Shown: positions 16,827 through 28,255 of the stretch, one piece after another
Layout of the letters: every line of letters starts with the position of its first letter
Position numbering within the stretch: position 1 is the stretch's first letter
Program-made: the position numbers and the translations under genes
Origin: Oscillospiraceae bacterium
GTDB taxonomy: Bacteria > Bacillota > Clostridia > Oscillospirales > Ruminococcaceae
Length of the DNA: 64,000 nucleotides
NCBI GenBank assembly: GCA_014799385.1
Contig: JAAVIC010000012.1
Location: 1-64,000, forward strand
Reading direction: 5' to 3'
The notes under the pieces: generated by a model
The model's database searches: none
The model's input: only the letters and a program-made list of their open reading frames with translations
What the model was told of the DNA's origin: nothing

Positions 16827-18943
16827 ATACTCCTTCTGTCGCGTATCTCCGCCATCTTCGCGGAGTTCAGCCGAGTGTCGCCTTTAACACGAGAGTAGCT
16901 CAGGTAGCCGTTCATACGGTCGATTTTCGTGAGATTCTGACTGCCGCACTTCGGACAAACGTCCATTTCCAACTGCTGATAACCGCAATTGTCGCAATAC
17001 GCGAGCGACAGATTTACGCCCTCATAAAATCCCTTTTTCATTGCGCGGCGCACCAAGCTCTTCACCGCGCCCTTGTTGTAGTCGATTGGGTAGCGAACGT
17101 ACTGGATTTTCCCTCCGTTGAACAGATTCCAGAAGCGCTGTTCGATATCCTGTTTTTGAATAGGAGTTATGTCCTCCGACACATGGCAATGGAAAGAATT
17201 GGAAACATATTCACGGTCGGAAACGTTTTCAATTAACCCGTATTTTTTACGGAACTGCTTTACCTGAAGTCCGCACAGATTCTCCGCGGGAGTGCCGTAA
17301 ATCGCGTAAAGATGTCCGTCCTCGCGCTTAAATTCCTGAATCCGAGAGTTTATGAATTCCATAGTTTTTAACGAAAAGCTGCCGTCTTCGGTTATTGAAT
17401 GTTTACCGGCAAGCTCTTCTAATTCGTTCAGCGCGGTGATTCCAAATGAAGCAGTCGCCGCCTTAAGCAACGGCTTAATTTTATCGTGGAATCCCAGATG
17501 TCCGCCTAAGAACCCGCCCTCACAGTATGCAAGCGGATTTGTGGACGCGCGCATCTCGCCCAGATAGTCATATGTCCGCTGATGGATTCGCCGAATCAGG
17601 TTCAGATAGTAGTCCAACACATCGAAGAAGTCCTTGCCCTCTTGTTGTGACTTCGCGTAAATCATCGGCAAGTGCAGGCTAACAGCCCCAATATTGAACC
17701 GCCCCACGAAAATCGGCTTATCATCGGCGTCTGCGGGTTCAATTCCGCCGCGCTCAAACCACGGCGACAAGAACGCCCGACAGCCCATCGGGCTGATGAT
17801 CTCCCCATATTTTTGGTAAATATCGGCAACATAGCCCTCACCCGACAATGACAGCCAATCGGGATACATTGCCTTCTGTGAACACGCTATGCCTGCCTCG
17901 AACACGTCTTCAAGCTCACAACCTTCTCCATGCAGCTTTTCATCGTACAAAAATACAATTTTTGGAAAAAGCACCGGTTTTTTACAGGACTTCTTTCCCT
18001 GCCCTTTTGCGCGAACTTCCAACATGGTAATCGCTGCCATTTTCGCGAATTTTCCGCGCCCCGTACCCGCCGACATTGTGATAAACGGGTAATCACCGCG
18101 GCTGGAGCTAACCGAATTAAACTTGTACTCCCACCCTTGGAAGCCTTGCTCCATATCGACTTTTACGTCTTTCATCGCCTCGCGGTCGGCAATCTCGTCC
18201 GAAACCCCAAGGCTCTTGTATCTCTCGAACTGCTTTTTGTAAGTTTTCTCAGCGTACGGCTCCAGCAGCAGATCCACGCTGGGCACAGTAAACCCTCCGT
18301 ACTGCTGCGAAGCAGCGGCAAGCGTCACATCACCGATAACATCAAACGCGACAGCGAGTGTTTTCGGCTCGTTATACCACAGGTTGCCCATCTCGAAGCC
18401 GCCCTCCATAACGCTTTTCATATCGAACAGGCAGCAGTTCATTGTGTCGCGGCGCGCGCTCATATCATGCACATAGATGTATCCGTCACGGCAAGCCTGA
18501 AGCTCCTCGGCGGTCATAAAAAACTTCTTGTACAGCTCTCTGTTCAGCTCGTTCAAGATAAGCGAACGTTTGGTAGAAACCAACGCCGAATCCGAATTAG
18601 AGTTCTCTTTGTCGCCGATGTACATTATCGATTGTGATTTTACATAAACTTCGTCCAACATATGGACAAAATCTTGTTTATAATTCCTATAATCCTTGTA
18701 ACTTTTAGCGACCGAACAGTTGGTTTCCTCCAACGCGCTCTCAACGATATTGTGCATTTCCGCAATGGTGATCTCATCACGCTGCGTTTCCAAGGCTCTA
18801 TCCGTAACAAATTTGCAGATAAAATTAAGCTCCTCGGGCGAAAATTTGTACATAACCCGAGTTGCCGATTTATTCACAGCATTTACAACTTTCTGAACAT
18901 TGAAAGCCTCTTTTGTGTTATCTTTTTTGATGACGGTAATCAT
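16823..18943 (-). CDS. nrdD: Anaerobic ribonucleoside-triphosphate reductase
   Basis: MITVIKKDNTKEAFNVQKV ATP-cone; C-terminal zinc site CDNCGY...CPKCGS; glycyl radical region RMNGYLSYSRVK. Confidence 0.94.
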   Translation of the reverse strand: MITVIKKDNTKEAFNVQKVVNAVNKSATRVMYKFSPEELNFICKFVTDRALETQRDEITIAEMHNIVESALEETNCSVAKSYKDYRNYKQDFVHMLDEVYVKSQSIMYIGDKENSNSDSALVSTKRSLILNELNRELYKKFFMTAEELQACRDGYIYVHDMSARRDTMNCCLFDMKSVMEGGFEMGNLWYNEPKTLAVAFDVIGDVTLAAASQQYGGFTVPSVDLLLEPYAEKTYKKQFERYKSLGVSDEIADREAMKDVKVDMEQGFQGWEYKFNSVSSSRGDYPFITMSAGTGRGKFAKMAAITMLEVRAKGQGKKSCKKPVLFPKIVFLYDEKLHGEGCELEDVFEAGIACSQKAMYPDWLSLSGEGYVADIYQKYGEIISPMGCRAFLSPWFERGGIEPADADDKPIFVGRFNIGAVSLHLPMIYAKSQQEGKDFFDVLDYYLNLIRRIHQRTYDYLGEMRASTNPLAYCEGGFLGGHLGFHDKIKPLLKAATASFGITALNELEELAGKHSITEDGSFSLKTMEFINSRIQEFKREDGHLYAIYGTPAENLCGLQVKQFRKKYGLIENVSDREYVSNSFHCHVSEDITPIQKQDIEQRFWNLFNGGKIQYVRYPIDYNKGAVKSLVRRAMKKGFYEGVNLSLAYCDNCGYQQLEMDVCPKCGSQNLTKIDRMNGYLSYSRVKGDTRLNSAKMAEIRDRRSM

Positions 18944-19056
18944 TAAAAACATCCCTTTGTTGATTGATATAAATAAATTATACCATATTTTGTTCCACAC
19001 GTCAAGGGGCTTTTCCACATTTAGTGATTTTCGTGATTTTACACAAATTTCGCGCC

Positions 19057-20865
19057 TCAATCGCTTTTTGGTCGAGTATTAAGGTATTCAACGATTTCTG
19101 ACAAAAATTTCCTTCCGTAACGCTCGGCTTTAAGGATTCCTACGCCTTCTACCCTCAAAAACTCGTCAATATTTGTTGGTAATATTGCACACATTCCAAT
19201 CAGCGATGAGTTATGGAACACCACATAAGCCGGTATCCCAAGCGAATCCGCAAGCTCTTTGCGAAGTCTTGACAGACGCTCGAACAGTTCCGGGTTGGGA
19301 ATGTCAGCCATCTTGTCGGATTTCTTTCCGGGATCACGCTTAACCCGCATCATTAAGGTACTTCCGGACTTTATAAACTCATCGGATTTATCGGTCAGTA
19401 TACAGTGTCCGTTGGGCTTGCAGGCTTCAAAATATCCCTCTGTTGAAAGAAATTGGGCAATTTGACCAATGCGATGTAACAAAGTTTCAGACATTATCCC
19501 ATATGTTGAAAGCCCACGGAATCTATCATCTGCAGCATCGCCGTGCAGAATCTTGCATATCTCCTCAATATCTGCGTTTAACTCGTTTCGATTTACACGG
19601 AAAATGCAGGATAAAATCTTTTGAGCTTCAATTGTAATATCTTCGAGTTTCTCACCTTTTATGCAATTTGAACAATTTCCGCACGAGGATTTGGTATTTT
19701 CGCCGAAATAATTCAAGATATTCGCGCGTAGGCACTTCTTGGATTTGCAGTAATCGATAATACTATGGAGCCGCGTAACAGCGCACTTTTGAAGCTTTTC
19801 ACGCTCCTTTTCACTCGCTCCCGCGGACCCGGACCGCTCAATCAGATACCGCGCCATTTTTATGTCAGATGGGCTATAAAGCATTATGCAGCGCGCATTT
19901 GAACCATCTCGCCCGGCGCGCCCCGCCTCTTGGTAGTAGCTCTCCAAATCCAGCGGCATATTATAATGTATTACAAGTGAAACATTCGACTTATCGATTC
20001 CCATTCCAAAGGCATTTGTGGCGACCATAACGTTCACGCGGTCAAAAATGAAATCCTCCTGTGCTGCCGAGCGCTCCTCTGCCGAAAGCCCGCCATGATA
20101 CAGTCCCGCAGAAATGTTGTTTATGAGCAGCATTCTGTGAACATCCTCGGTTGTACGCTTTGTCATACAATACACAATCGTGCTCCCGGAACGATTTTTC
20201 AGTACCTTAAGGAGCTCCGCGTCTTTGTCATCGGGCTTTCGTACCTCAAAATAAAGATTAGGTCGGTCATAGCCGGTCATCACCGTCAAAGGGCTTTGCA
20301 GAGCCAAAATTCGGATAATATCACGCTTTACCGCCTCAGTCGCTGTCGCAGTAAATGCCGCAACCACCGGACGCCTTTGTGCAGTTTGCACAAACTTCGG
20401 AATATCCAGATATGACGGACGGAAATTCTGTCCCCACTGCGATACGCAATGCGCCTCATCAACTGCAACAAGCGGAATTGTAAGATCATTGCATAAATTT
20501 AGAAATCGCGGATTCAGCAACCTTTCGGGCGCGACATAGATGATTTTGTATGCACCAGCACGCGCTTTTTGGTAGATTTCAACAGTTTCATATTCGGAAA
20601 TTGTGCTATTTATACAAACCGCCGGAATACCACACTGATTTAACGAGTTTATTTGGTCGCGCATTAGCGAAATAAGAGGAGAAATTGCGATGGTTGTCCC
20701 ATTCAGCAGCATCGCGGGAATCTGAAAGCACAATGACTTTCCCGATCCCGTCGGCATTATTCCGAGACAGTCACGCCCCTCCAGAATGCCGTCAATCATC
20801 TTCTGCTGCCCATTTCGAAACGATTCATATCCAAAATACTCTTTCAAAATATCAAATTTATCCAT
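19057..20865 (-). CDS. recQ: ATP-dependent DNA helicase RecQ
   Basis: MPTGSGKSLCFQIPA, DEAH (VAVDEAHCVSQWG), QEAGRAGRDG, HRDC domain. Confidence 0.94.
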   Translation of the reverse strand: MDKFDILKEYFGYESFRNGQQKMIDGILEGRDCLGIMPTGSGKSLCFQIPAMLLNGTTIAISPLISLMRDQINSLNQCGIPAVCINSTISEYETVEIYQKARAGAYKIIYVAPERLLNPRFLNLCNDLTIPLVAVDEAHCVSQWGQNFRPSYLDIPKFVQTAQRRPVVAAFTATATEAVKRDIIRILALQSPLTVMTGYDRPNLYFEVRKPDDKDAELLKVLKNRSGSTIVYCMTKRTTEDVHRMLLINNISAGLYHGGLSAEERSAAQEDFIFDRVNVMVATNAFGMGIDKSNVSLVIHYNMPLDLESYYQEAGRAGRDGSNARCIMLYSPSDIKMARYLIERSGSAGASEKEREKLQKCAVTRLHSIIDYCKSKKCLRANILNYFGENTKSSCGNCSNCIKGEKLEDITIEAQKILSCIFRVNRNELNADIEEICKILHGDAADDRFRGLSTYGIMSETLLHRIGQIAQFLSTEGYFEACKPNGHCILTDKSDEFIKSGSTLMMRVKRDPGKKSDKMADIPNPELFERLSRLRKELADSLGIPAYVVFHNSSLIGMCAILPTNIDEFLRVEGVGILKAERYGRKFLSEIVEYLNTRPKSD

Positions 20866-20924
20866 TACTTCACCTTTATATAATTTGCACAAAAGAAATG
20901 GGAGCATTTGCTCCCAATGTCAAC

Positions 20925-21752
20925 TTAATTGCCCGATTCAATGGAAATTTTATTGAACTTATCCAAAATATCTTCCACACAAAGCTGCTTTTTTTCCTCA
21001 CCGCAGATGTCCATAACCGCCTCACCGCTATGCATCATTACAAGCCTGGAGCCATATTCAACCGCATAACGCAGATTGTGAGTGACCATCAAGGTGGTCA
21101 GCTTCTTTTCGGAAACAACCTTTTGTGTAATTTGCATAAGAATTTCCGAGGACTTGGGATCGAGCGCGGCGGTATGTTCGTCCAGAATCAATAAATCGAT
21201 GTCCGTCATTGTCGCAATTATCAGAGCAAGTGCCTGCCGCTGCCCACCCGAAAGCGAACCTGCGAGCACGCCCATACGGTTTTCCAACCCCATTCCGCAA
21301 CTCTCAAGCATTGTCCGAAAGTGTTCCTCGTGGTGCTTGTTTACCGCCCTCGCAAAATTAAATTTGCGGTTTTTATTCTCCGCAAGTGCCAGATTTTCGA
21401 GGATTGTAAGGTTCGGACAGGTTCCCATTTTCGGATCCTGAAGCACGCGACCAATCCGCCGCGCACGCTTAAATTCCGGCATCGAGGTGATGTTCTCACC
21501 ACCAAACATCACAGTGCCGATGTCAGGTGTCATCGTTCCGCAAATCAGGTTCAGAAGTGTGGTTTTGCCACTTCCGTTCGATCCGATGACGGAAATAAAT
21601 TCGTGATCGTCAATGGACAAATTGAAGTTTGAAAACAACCTGTTTTCATCAACAGTTCCCCTATTGAACACTTTACAAATGTTGTTCAAAGAAAGCGTAA
21701 AATCACACCCTTTTGTTAAAAGTACACAAAATGTTACAAAAAGAATTGTCAA
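20925..21752 (-). CDS. ABC transporter ATP-binding protein (Trp-type)
   Basis: GSNGSGKTT Walker A, LSGGQRQALALI, LLILDEHTAALDP; start uncertain. Confidence 0.88.
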   Translation of the reverse strand: MTILFVTFCVLLTKGCDFTLSLNNICKVFNRGTVDENRLFSNFNLSIDDHEFISVIGSNGSGKTTLLNLICGTMTPDIGTVMFGGENITSMPEFKRARRIGRVLQDPKMGTCPNLTILENLALAENKNRKFNFARAVNKHHEEHFRTMLESCGMGLENRMGVLAGSLSGGQRQALALIIATMTDIDLLILDEHTAALDPKSSEILMQITQKVVSEKKLTTLMVTHNLRYAVEYGSRLVMMHSGEAVMDICGEEKKQLCVEDILDKFNKISIESGN

Positions 21753-21767
21753 CAGTCACAGAAAAAA

Positions 21768-22724
21768 TTATGTGACTTCAACATCTTTTTCTCGTTTTTT
21801 CGGTGATTTGAACAATTTTATGAACAAAGCCTGGAATTTTGTTCCTCCAATAATCAGCGCAATCAGGAAAATCAGTGCCTTAATCAGATTGTTCCAATCG
21901 GTAGGTACACCAAGCGCCAGAACGATCTGATAAGCGGCCTTATAGATGATGCTTCCAAGAATTACCATCGTTGTTCCCTTCATAATTTTCACACGTCTGA
22001 ACACGCTGATACCGATTATAACCGATGCAAGCCCTAAAACTACCATTCCAACACCCATCTGCTGGTCTGCGCTGCCTTTTCTCTGCGCAATAACCGAGCC
22101 TGCCAGTGCTGCGAACCCATTTCCTAGCATTAACCCCAATATCTTGATCGTTCCGGAATTTTTACCCAACATAGTGGTGTATCGCTCATTGTCACCCGTT
22201 GCGCGAAGCAGCAATCCGTTTTTCGTTTTGAGGTACAAGTCCAAAAGGATTTTACACACGACCACAATAATTAGTGAAATAAATACGGCTCGAAGTGTAA
22301 ATCCACCCACGGACTTCGGAATTACAGTCGCCAAAGAGCTGTTAAAAATTGTATTTTTTGTAAAGAACGAAGCAATCGCGGAGCCGCCCGTACCAAATTT
22401 AATGAGTACAAGATTTATTGAGAGCATTCCCGTATACATAATAATTCCGCATAACAACGGGATAATTTTGAGCTTTACATTCATCAGCCCGGTGAGCATT
22501 CCTGCCGCCATACCGGCTGCAAACGCAATCACCAAGCACAGCCACGGGTTCACGCCATGGATTATAAGCACGCCTGTCAGCACTGCGCCAAGAGGAAATG
22601 TTCCATCAACAGACAGGTCGGGGAAATCAAGGATACTGTAGGTAATGTACATTCCCATTGCAAGCAATGCATACATCAATCCCTCTTCCGCGATTAATAT
22701 CAAATAATTTACGAACTCTCCCAT
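21768..22724 (-). CDS. ABC transporter permease (Trp-type)
   Basis: Multi-TM; SILDFPDLSVDGTFPLGA; operonic with ATPase and lipoprotein. Confidence 0.86.
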   Translation of the reverse strand: MGEFVNYLILIAEEGLMYALLAMGMYITYSILDFPDLSVDGTFPLGAVLTGVLIIHGVNPWLCLVIAFAAGMAAGMLTGLMNVKLKIIPLLCGIIMYTGMLSINLVLIKFGTGGSAIASFFTKNTIFNSSLATVIPKSVGGFTLRAVFISLIIVVVCKILLDLYLKTKNGLLLRATGDNERYTTMLGKNSGTIKILGLMLGNGFAALAGSVIAQRKGSADQQMGVGMVVLGLASVIIGISVFRRVKIMKGTTMVILGSIIYKAAYQIVLALGVPTDWNNLIKALIFLIALIIGGTKFQALFIKLFKSPKKREKDVEVT

Positions 22725-22754
22725 ATTCGCTCCTTTTGCGAATTATTGCGCGAA

Positions 22755-23810
22755 TCAATCGTTAGTGGTAACTTTCTCTGCGTTGGAAAAACTGTCCGGA
22801 AGCTCAATAGAAAATCTTTCCATCACCTCGGTATTGACAACGGGCGTTCCCTCAGAAATCTTTTGTACAGACATTTCAGAGCACTTTTTACCGTTCATAA
22901 CCTCAACGCCCATTTGCGCGGTTTTTCTGCCAAGCTCTACATAATCGATCGATATCGACGCCATACAGCCATTTTTAACCTGCTCAACCTCTGAACCATA
23001 CACAGGAACATTCGCTTCATTCGCCTTTTCCAGCAAAACGGATAGGTTACTTACAACATTGTTATCGGTGAAATTATTTATTGCGTCCACCTTTGAAGCC
23101 AGATCCGCAGCCGCTTGAGGAATATCCGCCGACCCGGAAACACCCTGTTCAACAACATCGATTCCCACCCCGGAGCAAATCTCCTTCAACTTTCTAAGCT
23201 GCGAAATCGAGTTTGCTTCGGTTGTAGTGTAAAGCACGCCAAGCCGCTTCACATCAGGCTGCATAGACTTTATCAAATCAACTTGCTTGTCAAGCTCAAG
23301 AACGTCCGAAGTACCGACACAATTCTCAAAACCCGCGTCAAAGCTCTCTGTAAGCCCCGCCTCAACGGGATCGGAGACCGCACAGAAAATCACGGGAATA
23401 TCGTTGTCCTTAGCCGCCGCATACGTTGAAACTGCTGCCGGAGTCGCAATAGCGAAAATCATATCGTAATTTGCTGCAACCATCTTCTTGGCAGCTGCGT
23501 CACACGCTTCGGTACTCTCCTGACCGTTTTGCAAGTCAATGGTATACTTTCCTGCATACTCACTTTCTTCCAGACCCTTTACAATTCCATTGTAGCAGTT
23601 ATCCAACGAAGGGTGAGCCGCAAACTGAACGACACCGATTTTCAGCTTATCGCCGCTTGTAGAATCGTCCGATGAGTTACTATTGCTCGAAGAATTGTTT
23701 GGCTGACTGCTTTCACCGCCGGATCCCGTATTATTTCCACACCCTCCGAAAGAAAATGCCATAGCGGAAACTGCAAGTGCCGCCGCTAAAACTTTCAAAA
23801 TTTTTCTCAT
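22755..23810 (-). CDS. ABC transporter substrate-binding lipoprotein (Trp-type)
   Basis: Lipobox FGGCGN; KIGVVQFAAHPSLDNCYNGIVKGLEE. Confidence 0.88.
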   Translation of the reverse strand: MRKILKVLAAALAVSAMAFSFGGCGNNTGSGGESSQPNNSSSNSNSSDDSTSGDKLKIGVVQFAAHPSLDNCYNGIVKGLEESEYAGKYTIDLQNGQESTEACDAAAKKMVAANYDMIFAIATPAAVSTYAAAKDNDIPVIFCAVSDPVEAGLTESFDAGFENCVGTSDVLELDKQVDLIKSMQPDVKRLGVLYTTTEANSISQLRKLKEICSGVGIDVVEQGVSGSADIPQAAADLASKVDAINNFTDNNVVSNLSVLLEKANEANVPVYGSEVEQVKNGCMASISIDYVELGRKTAQMGVEVMNGKKCSEMSVQKISEGTPVVNTEVMERFSIELPDSFSNAEKVTTND

Positions 23811-23834
23811 AATAAACCTCCAATTTTAATTTTG

Positions 23835-24100
23835 AGCAAAAAAAATGCCCCGTAAATTGGGACAAGACAAGTCTTGCGGTACCACCCAAATTCGCCTTTA
23901 TGCAAAATGCACAAAAACGCACTCAAAACGCTTAACGCGCGCAAAACGTCGCCCCTACTGCCCCGAAGAGTTCATCGGAGGTTCAGATTGCCCTCGCAGA
24001 CCCATTCCATCGCGCATACTTGCCGAAATCACACTACAATCGGCTCTCTGAAAAGCATTGGCACGATGTACTATCTCTGCTCACAGGTTTCATTAGAACA
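23835..24100 (-). ncRNA. T-box leader, probably Trp-specific
   Basis: Minus strand has GGGTGGTACCGC antiterminator core, terminator (GACTTGTCTTGTCCCAATTTACGGGGCATTTTTTTT), and GGAATGGGTCTGCGAGGG near the likely specifier region; precedes a Trp-type ABC operon. Confidence 0.82.
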
Positions 24101-24188
24101 TTATATCACTTTTTCATTGAAATGTCAAGTACATTTTACAGAAAAGGAAATGTTTGTGGATTTGAACAAAAAAGTCGCCTAAACTTTG

Positions 24189-24836
24189 TTACTTTGTACC
24201 AAACAATCTATCGCTGCCGTCACCGATTCCCGGTACGATATACAGCTCTTCATTCAACGCGGAATCAATCGCACCACAAATAATCTGAACTTCGGGATGA
24301 GTGTCGTGGAGCGCCTTTATGCCCTCCGGACAAGTCAGCACGCACATAAACTTGATGTTTTTCGCCCCTGCCTTTTTCACAATATCCACAGTCTTAACGG
24401 CAGTCATTCCCGTTGCCAGCATCAAATCGAGTATAATGACTTCGCGGTTCGCGATGTCAACGGGCAATTTGCAGTAATAGTCCGATGCCGCAGCTCCATC
24501 GGTCGTCTTGTCACGATAAACTCCAACGTGTCCCACCTTCGCGGTAGGAACAAGCGCAAGCGCACCATCAACCATTCCAAGCCCAGCGCGCATAATCGGC
24601 ACAAACGCGACCTTGCGTCCGCTAATGACCTTTGAGTTGGCAAGTTCACCCAGCGGTGTCTGAATCTGAACATCTTTAAGCGGCAAATCGCGCGTTGCCT
24701 CGTAGCACATGAACATCGAAATTTCATGAACAAGCTCACGGAACTCCTTAGAACCGGTATTCTTGTCGCGCAGAAGCGAAATTTTATGCTGAACAAGGGG
24801 GTGATCGCAAACAATTACATTGTCAAAATTTTCCAT
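24189..24836 (-). CDS. upp: Uracil phosphoribosyltransferase
   Basis: [42 protein letters not shown]. Confidence 0.95.
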   Translation of the reverse strand: MENFDNVIVCDHPLVQHKISLLRDKNTGSKEFRELVHEISMFMCYEATRDLPLKDVQIQTPLGELANSKVISGRKVAFVPIMRAGLGMVDGALALVPTAKVGHVGVYRDKTTDGAAASDYYCKLPVDIANREVIILDLMLATGMTAVKTVDIVKKAGAKNIKFMCVLTCPEGIKALHDTHPEVQIICGAIDSALNEELYIVPGIGDGSDRLFGTK

Positions 24837-25273
24837 CATTTACTCTCCAATTCCATCATCTTTTTAATACGGACAACGTGTCTTCCGCCCTCAAAAGCCG
24901 TATTGAAAAACACATCAAGTATCTCGCGGGTCATTCCGGCGCCCAACACACGTGCACCAAGGCACAAAACATTCGCATCGTTATGAGCTCTTGTGCATTT
25001 CGCCGAGTAAACGTCCGTACAAAGCGCGGCGCGAATGCCCTTCATTTTATTTGCGGACATACACATTCCGATTCCCGTTCCGCAAATAAGGATTCCAAAA
25101 TCATCTTTCTTTTCCTGAACCCGCTTACAAACGAGCTTGGCAATGTCCGCATAGTCGCAAACCTCGCCAAAGCATCCGCAGTCGTCAAATTCAATATTAT
25201 TTTCCCACAAATACTGCTGAACAAGCGTTCTAAGGTTATATCCGGCATGGTCGCAGCCAATCGCGATTCTCAT
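24836..25273 (-). CDS. rpiB: Ribose-5-phosphate isomerase B
   Basis: [32 protein letters not shown]. Confidence 0.95.
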   Translation of the reverse strand: MRIAIGCDHAGYNLRTLVQQYLWENNIEFDDCGCFGEVCDYADIAKLVCKRVQEKKDDFGILICGTGIGMCMSANKMKGIRAALCTDVYSAKCTRAHNDANVLCLGARVLGAGMTREILDVFFNTAFEGGRHVVRIKKMMELESK

Positions 25274-25406
25274 TTTACAGCCCCCGTTAAATTACAAATA
25301 TATTATATATTATACACCACAATTTGGGTTATGTCAATAGGTATTTTGTATTTTTGGGAAGTTTGTAACGCATTTGTGCAATTTGCACATTGTGCATTTT
25401 GACGAA

Positions 25407-26081
25407 TCATTTCAACTTTGACAACCTTTCTCTTTCCGCCTGCGGAAGTCGAAGATAGCTTGGCATTAACGATTCACTACGTATTTTGGGGGATTTCTCA
25501 GCCGCGAAACAAATTCCGCTTCCCCGCTGAAACCGCAGTACGGGCGGCGCGAGCGTATATTTCCCGTCCGTGTTTCGATAAACCAACTCCGCGCCATCAC
25601 CCGCAAGGATTATACGTTCGTTCAGATTGGAAAGCTCATCCAAAAGCGAATCAATTGTTATCGCACGATCCTCGCAAATCCGCATAATAACACCATTTTC
25701 CGAACGGAACAATGCATTGTAGACTTGCCTGCAGCGCGCGTCCATACACGCACAAATTATTCCGTCAATTTGCACAAAATTGTATGCGATTGTCTCCAGC
25801 GTTGAAACGCTCACACACGGTATTCCGATGCCATCGCAGAGTCCCTTTACGCAGGAAATCCCAATCCGAAGCCCCGTAAACGAACCCGGACCGCCGGAAA
25901 CGGCAACATAATCCAAATCCGCAAGACCAATCCCCGCATTATTCAAAACGCTCTTAATCATCGGTAAAAGCGTTTCGGAATGCGTGTGAGCGATATTCAG
26001 ATACTCCTCGGCAACGATCTTGTCGCCGTCAGTTATCGCGCATCCTACCGTAATTGCGGAACTGTCAATCCCCAGAACCAT
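25407..26081 (-). CDS. tsaB: tRNA t6A biosynthesis protein TsaB
   Basis: MVLGIDSSAITVG; VSGGPGSFTGLRIG. Confidence 0.92.
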   Translation of the reverse strand: MVLGIDSSAITVGCAITDGDKIVAEEYLNIAHTHSETLLPMIKSVLNNAGIGLADLDYVAVSGGPGSFTGLRIGISCVKGLCDGIGIPCVSVSTLETIAYNFVQIDGIICACMDARCRQVYNALFRSENGVIMRICEDRAITIDSLLDELSNLNERIILAGDGAELVYRNTDGKYTLAPPVLRFQRGSGICFAAEKSPKIRSESLMPSYLRLPQAERERLSKLK

Positions 26082-26127
26082 CAAACCATCTCCCAACGGA
26101 TTTATGCAAAATGCACAAATCAAGAAA

Positions 26128-26556
26128 CTAGTCGAAATATTTTCCAGTCACAATAAATTTACGCTCATTTTCAGAGAGCTTCTCCACCGAGATTTTGACA
26201 ACATTTTCTAATTCCTGTTCCAACTCCGGAATATTCTCACTCCACTCAACCACCAAAATCCCACCGCGGTCGAGATAATCGAAGAATCCCGTTGCATATA
26301 AATCATCAAAACCCGAAAGACGATACAGATCGAAATGGAACAAATTCACTCTACCTGCGTATTCATGAACAAGTGCAAAGGTTGGACTTGTCACCTCGTC
26401 AGAAACCTCGAAAAACTCCGCTAAACCCTTTGTAAATGCAGTTTTGCCCGCGCCCATATCTCCGGTGAAAAGAATAACATCTCCCGGATTTAGACGCTCA
26501 CCAACCGCTTGTGCAAATTGACGAGTTTCTAACTCGCTTTTTGTGCAAAATTCCAT
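26128..26556 (-). CDS. tsaE: tRNA t6A biosynthesis ATPase TsaE
   Basis: GDMGAGKTAFTKGLA; SPTFALVHEYAG. Confidence 0.93.
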   Translation of the reverse strand: MEFCTKSELETRQFAQAVGERLNPGDVILFTGDMGAGKTAFTKGLAEFFEVSDEVTSPTFALVHEYAGRVNLFHFDLYRLSGFDDLYATGFFDYLDRGGILVVEWSENIPELEQELENVVKISVEKLSENERKFIVTGKYFD

Positions 26557-28235
26557 CAGAACAGACCGGAAATAACACCGCTTGAGGTGACGTCAATGCC
26601 CTCCGCAGACGGAATTTTGGGCAGTCCGGGCATTGTCATAATGTCGCCCGTGTAGACAACCACAAAACCTGCGCCTGAGCTTGCCCGAACATCGCTCACC
26701 GAGATTTTGAACCCTTCGGGTCTTCCGAGTTTCAGTGGGTCATCGGAAAGTGAATATTGCGTCTTTGCAACACAGATGGGAACTTTATCCAGACCAAGCT
26801 CCTCAATTTCCTTGATTGCCTTTTCCGCTTTAGCACTGTAAATTACACCGTCTGCACGATAGATTTCCTTGGCAACGATTTCCAGTTTCTCCTTAATTGA
26901 GAGATTCACATCATAAAGCGGCTTGAAATTCGTCTGACAGCCGGAACACTGCTCAATTGTTTCACAAACAGCGTTCGCAAGCTCTATTGCTCCATCTCCG
27001 CCTTGTGCAAAAACATCAGAAAACGCAACTTTTACGCCGAATTTTTGGCAATATTGACGAACAACTTCGATCTCCGAATCGGTATCAGTTGCAAAATGGT
27101 TGATTGCCACAACCACGGGAACGCCGAATTTGTGCATATTTTCGATGTGCACGCCGAGGTTGCAAATGCCCTCCTTGAGCGCGTTTACATCCTCTTTCGT
27201 AAGCTCGGACTTCGGCACGCCGCCGTTGTACTTTAACGCGCGAATTGTTGCCACAAGCACCACACAATCGGGTTTCAGACCTGCCTGACGACACTTTATA
27301 TCAAAGAATTTTTCCGCGCCGAGGTCGCCGCCGAAGCCTGCCTCAGTTATGGTATAATCTGCCAATTTCAGTGCGAGTTTGGTCGCGCGAACAGAGTTAC
27401 AGCCGTGCGCGATATTCGCGAAAGGTCCTCCGTGAATGATTGCGGGGTTGTTTTCCAACGTCTGAACGAGGTTCGGATTGATGGCGTCCTTGAGCAGAGC
27501 GGTCATTGCTCCAACCGCTTTCAAATCGCGTGCGTAAACAGGTTTGCCGTCATTCGTGAACGCAACCAGAATGTTGCCGAGCCGCAGCTTGAGGTCGTCC
27601 AAATCATTTGCCAGACACAAAATCGCCATAATTTCACTCGCCACGGTTATCTGAAAATGGTCTTCACGCGGCACACCGTTTGCCTTGCCGCCCATTCCGA
27701 TAACGCAATTCCGCAGCGCGCGATCGTTCATATCCAAACAACGCTTGAACAAAATCCGGCGAACGTCAATATTCAGCGCGTTCCCTTGTTGAATATGGTT
27801 GTCAAGCATCGCGCAGAGTAGGTTGTTCGCGGCGGTTATAGCGTGCATATCGCCCGTAAAGTGCAGATTAATGTCCTCCATGGGAACGACCTGTGCGTAT
27901 CCGCCGCCCGCAGCACCGCCTTTAATGCCGAAAACGGGACCCAAAGATGGCTCGCGCAGTGCCAGACACGCTTTTTTTCCGATTTTATTCATACCCTCGC
28001 AAAGACCTACCGAAGTAGTAGTCTTTCCCTCGCCCGCAGGAGTCGGATTAATTGCCGTAACAAGAATCAGCTTTCCATCGGCATTTTCACTAACTCTGTT
28101 AATTAATTCTTGTGAAAGTTTTGCCTTATAATGTCCATATGGCTCGATTTCATCATCGGAAACACCTAATTTTTGTGCAATTTCACCAATCTTCTTCATT
28201 TTCGCCTGCTGTGCAATTTCGATGTCGCTTAACAT
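26556..28235 (-). CDS. fhs: Formate--tetrahydrofolate ligase
   Basis: [33 protein letters not shown]. Confidence 0.96.
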   Translation of the reverse strand: MLSDIEIAQQAKMKKIGEIAQKLGVSDDEIEPYGHYKAKLSQELINRVSENADGKLILVTAINPTPAGEGKTTTSVGLCEGMNKIGKKACLALREPSLGPVFGIKGGAAGGGYAQVVPMEDINLHFTGDMHAITAANNLLCAMLDNHIQQGNALNIDVRRILFKRCLDMNDRALRNCVIGMGGKANGVPREDHFQITVASEIMAILCLANDLDDLKLRLGNILVAFTNDGKPVYARDLKAVGAMTALLKDAINPNLVQTLENNPAIIHGGPFANIAHGCNSVRATKLALKLADYTITEAGFGGDLGAEKFFDIKCRQAGLKPDCVVLVATIRALKYNGGVPKSELTKEDVNALKEGICNLGVHIENMHKFGVPVVVAINHFATDTDSEIEVVRQYCQKFGVKVAFSDVFAQGGDGAIELANAVCETIEQCSGCQTNFKPLYDVNLSIKEKLEIVAKEIYRADGVIYSAKAEKAIKEIEELGLDKVPICVAKTQYSLSDDPLKLGRPEGFKISVSDVRASSGAGFVVVYTGDIMTMPGLPKIPSAEGIDVTSSGVISGLF

Positions 28236-28255
28236 AAACGTCCTCCTTTTAATTC

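Noticed and set aside
18944-19060. N-terminal extension of nrdD in the track
   Set aside because: It covers the promoter (TTGACG-17-TATAAT); NrdD proteins start MITVIK.
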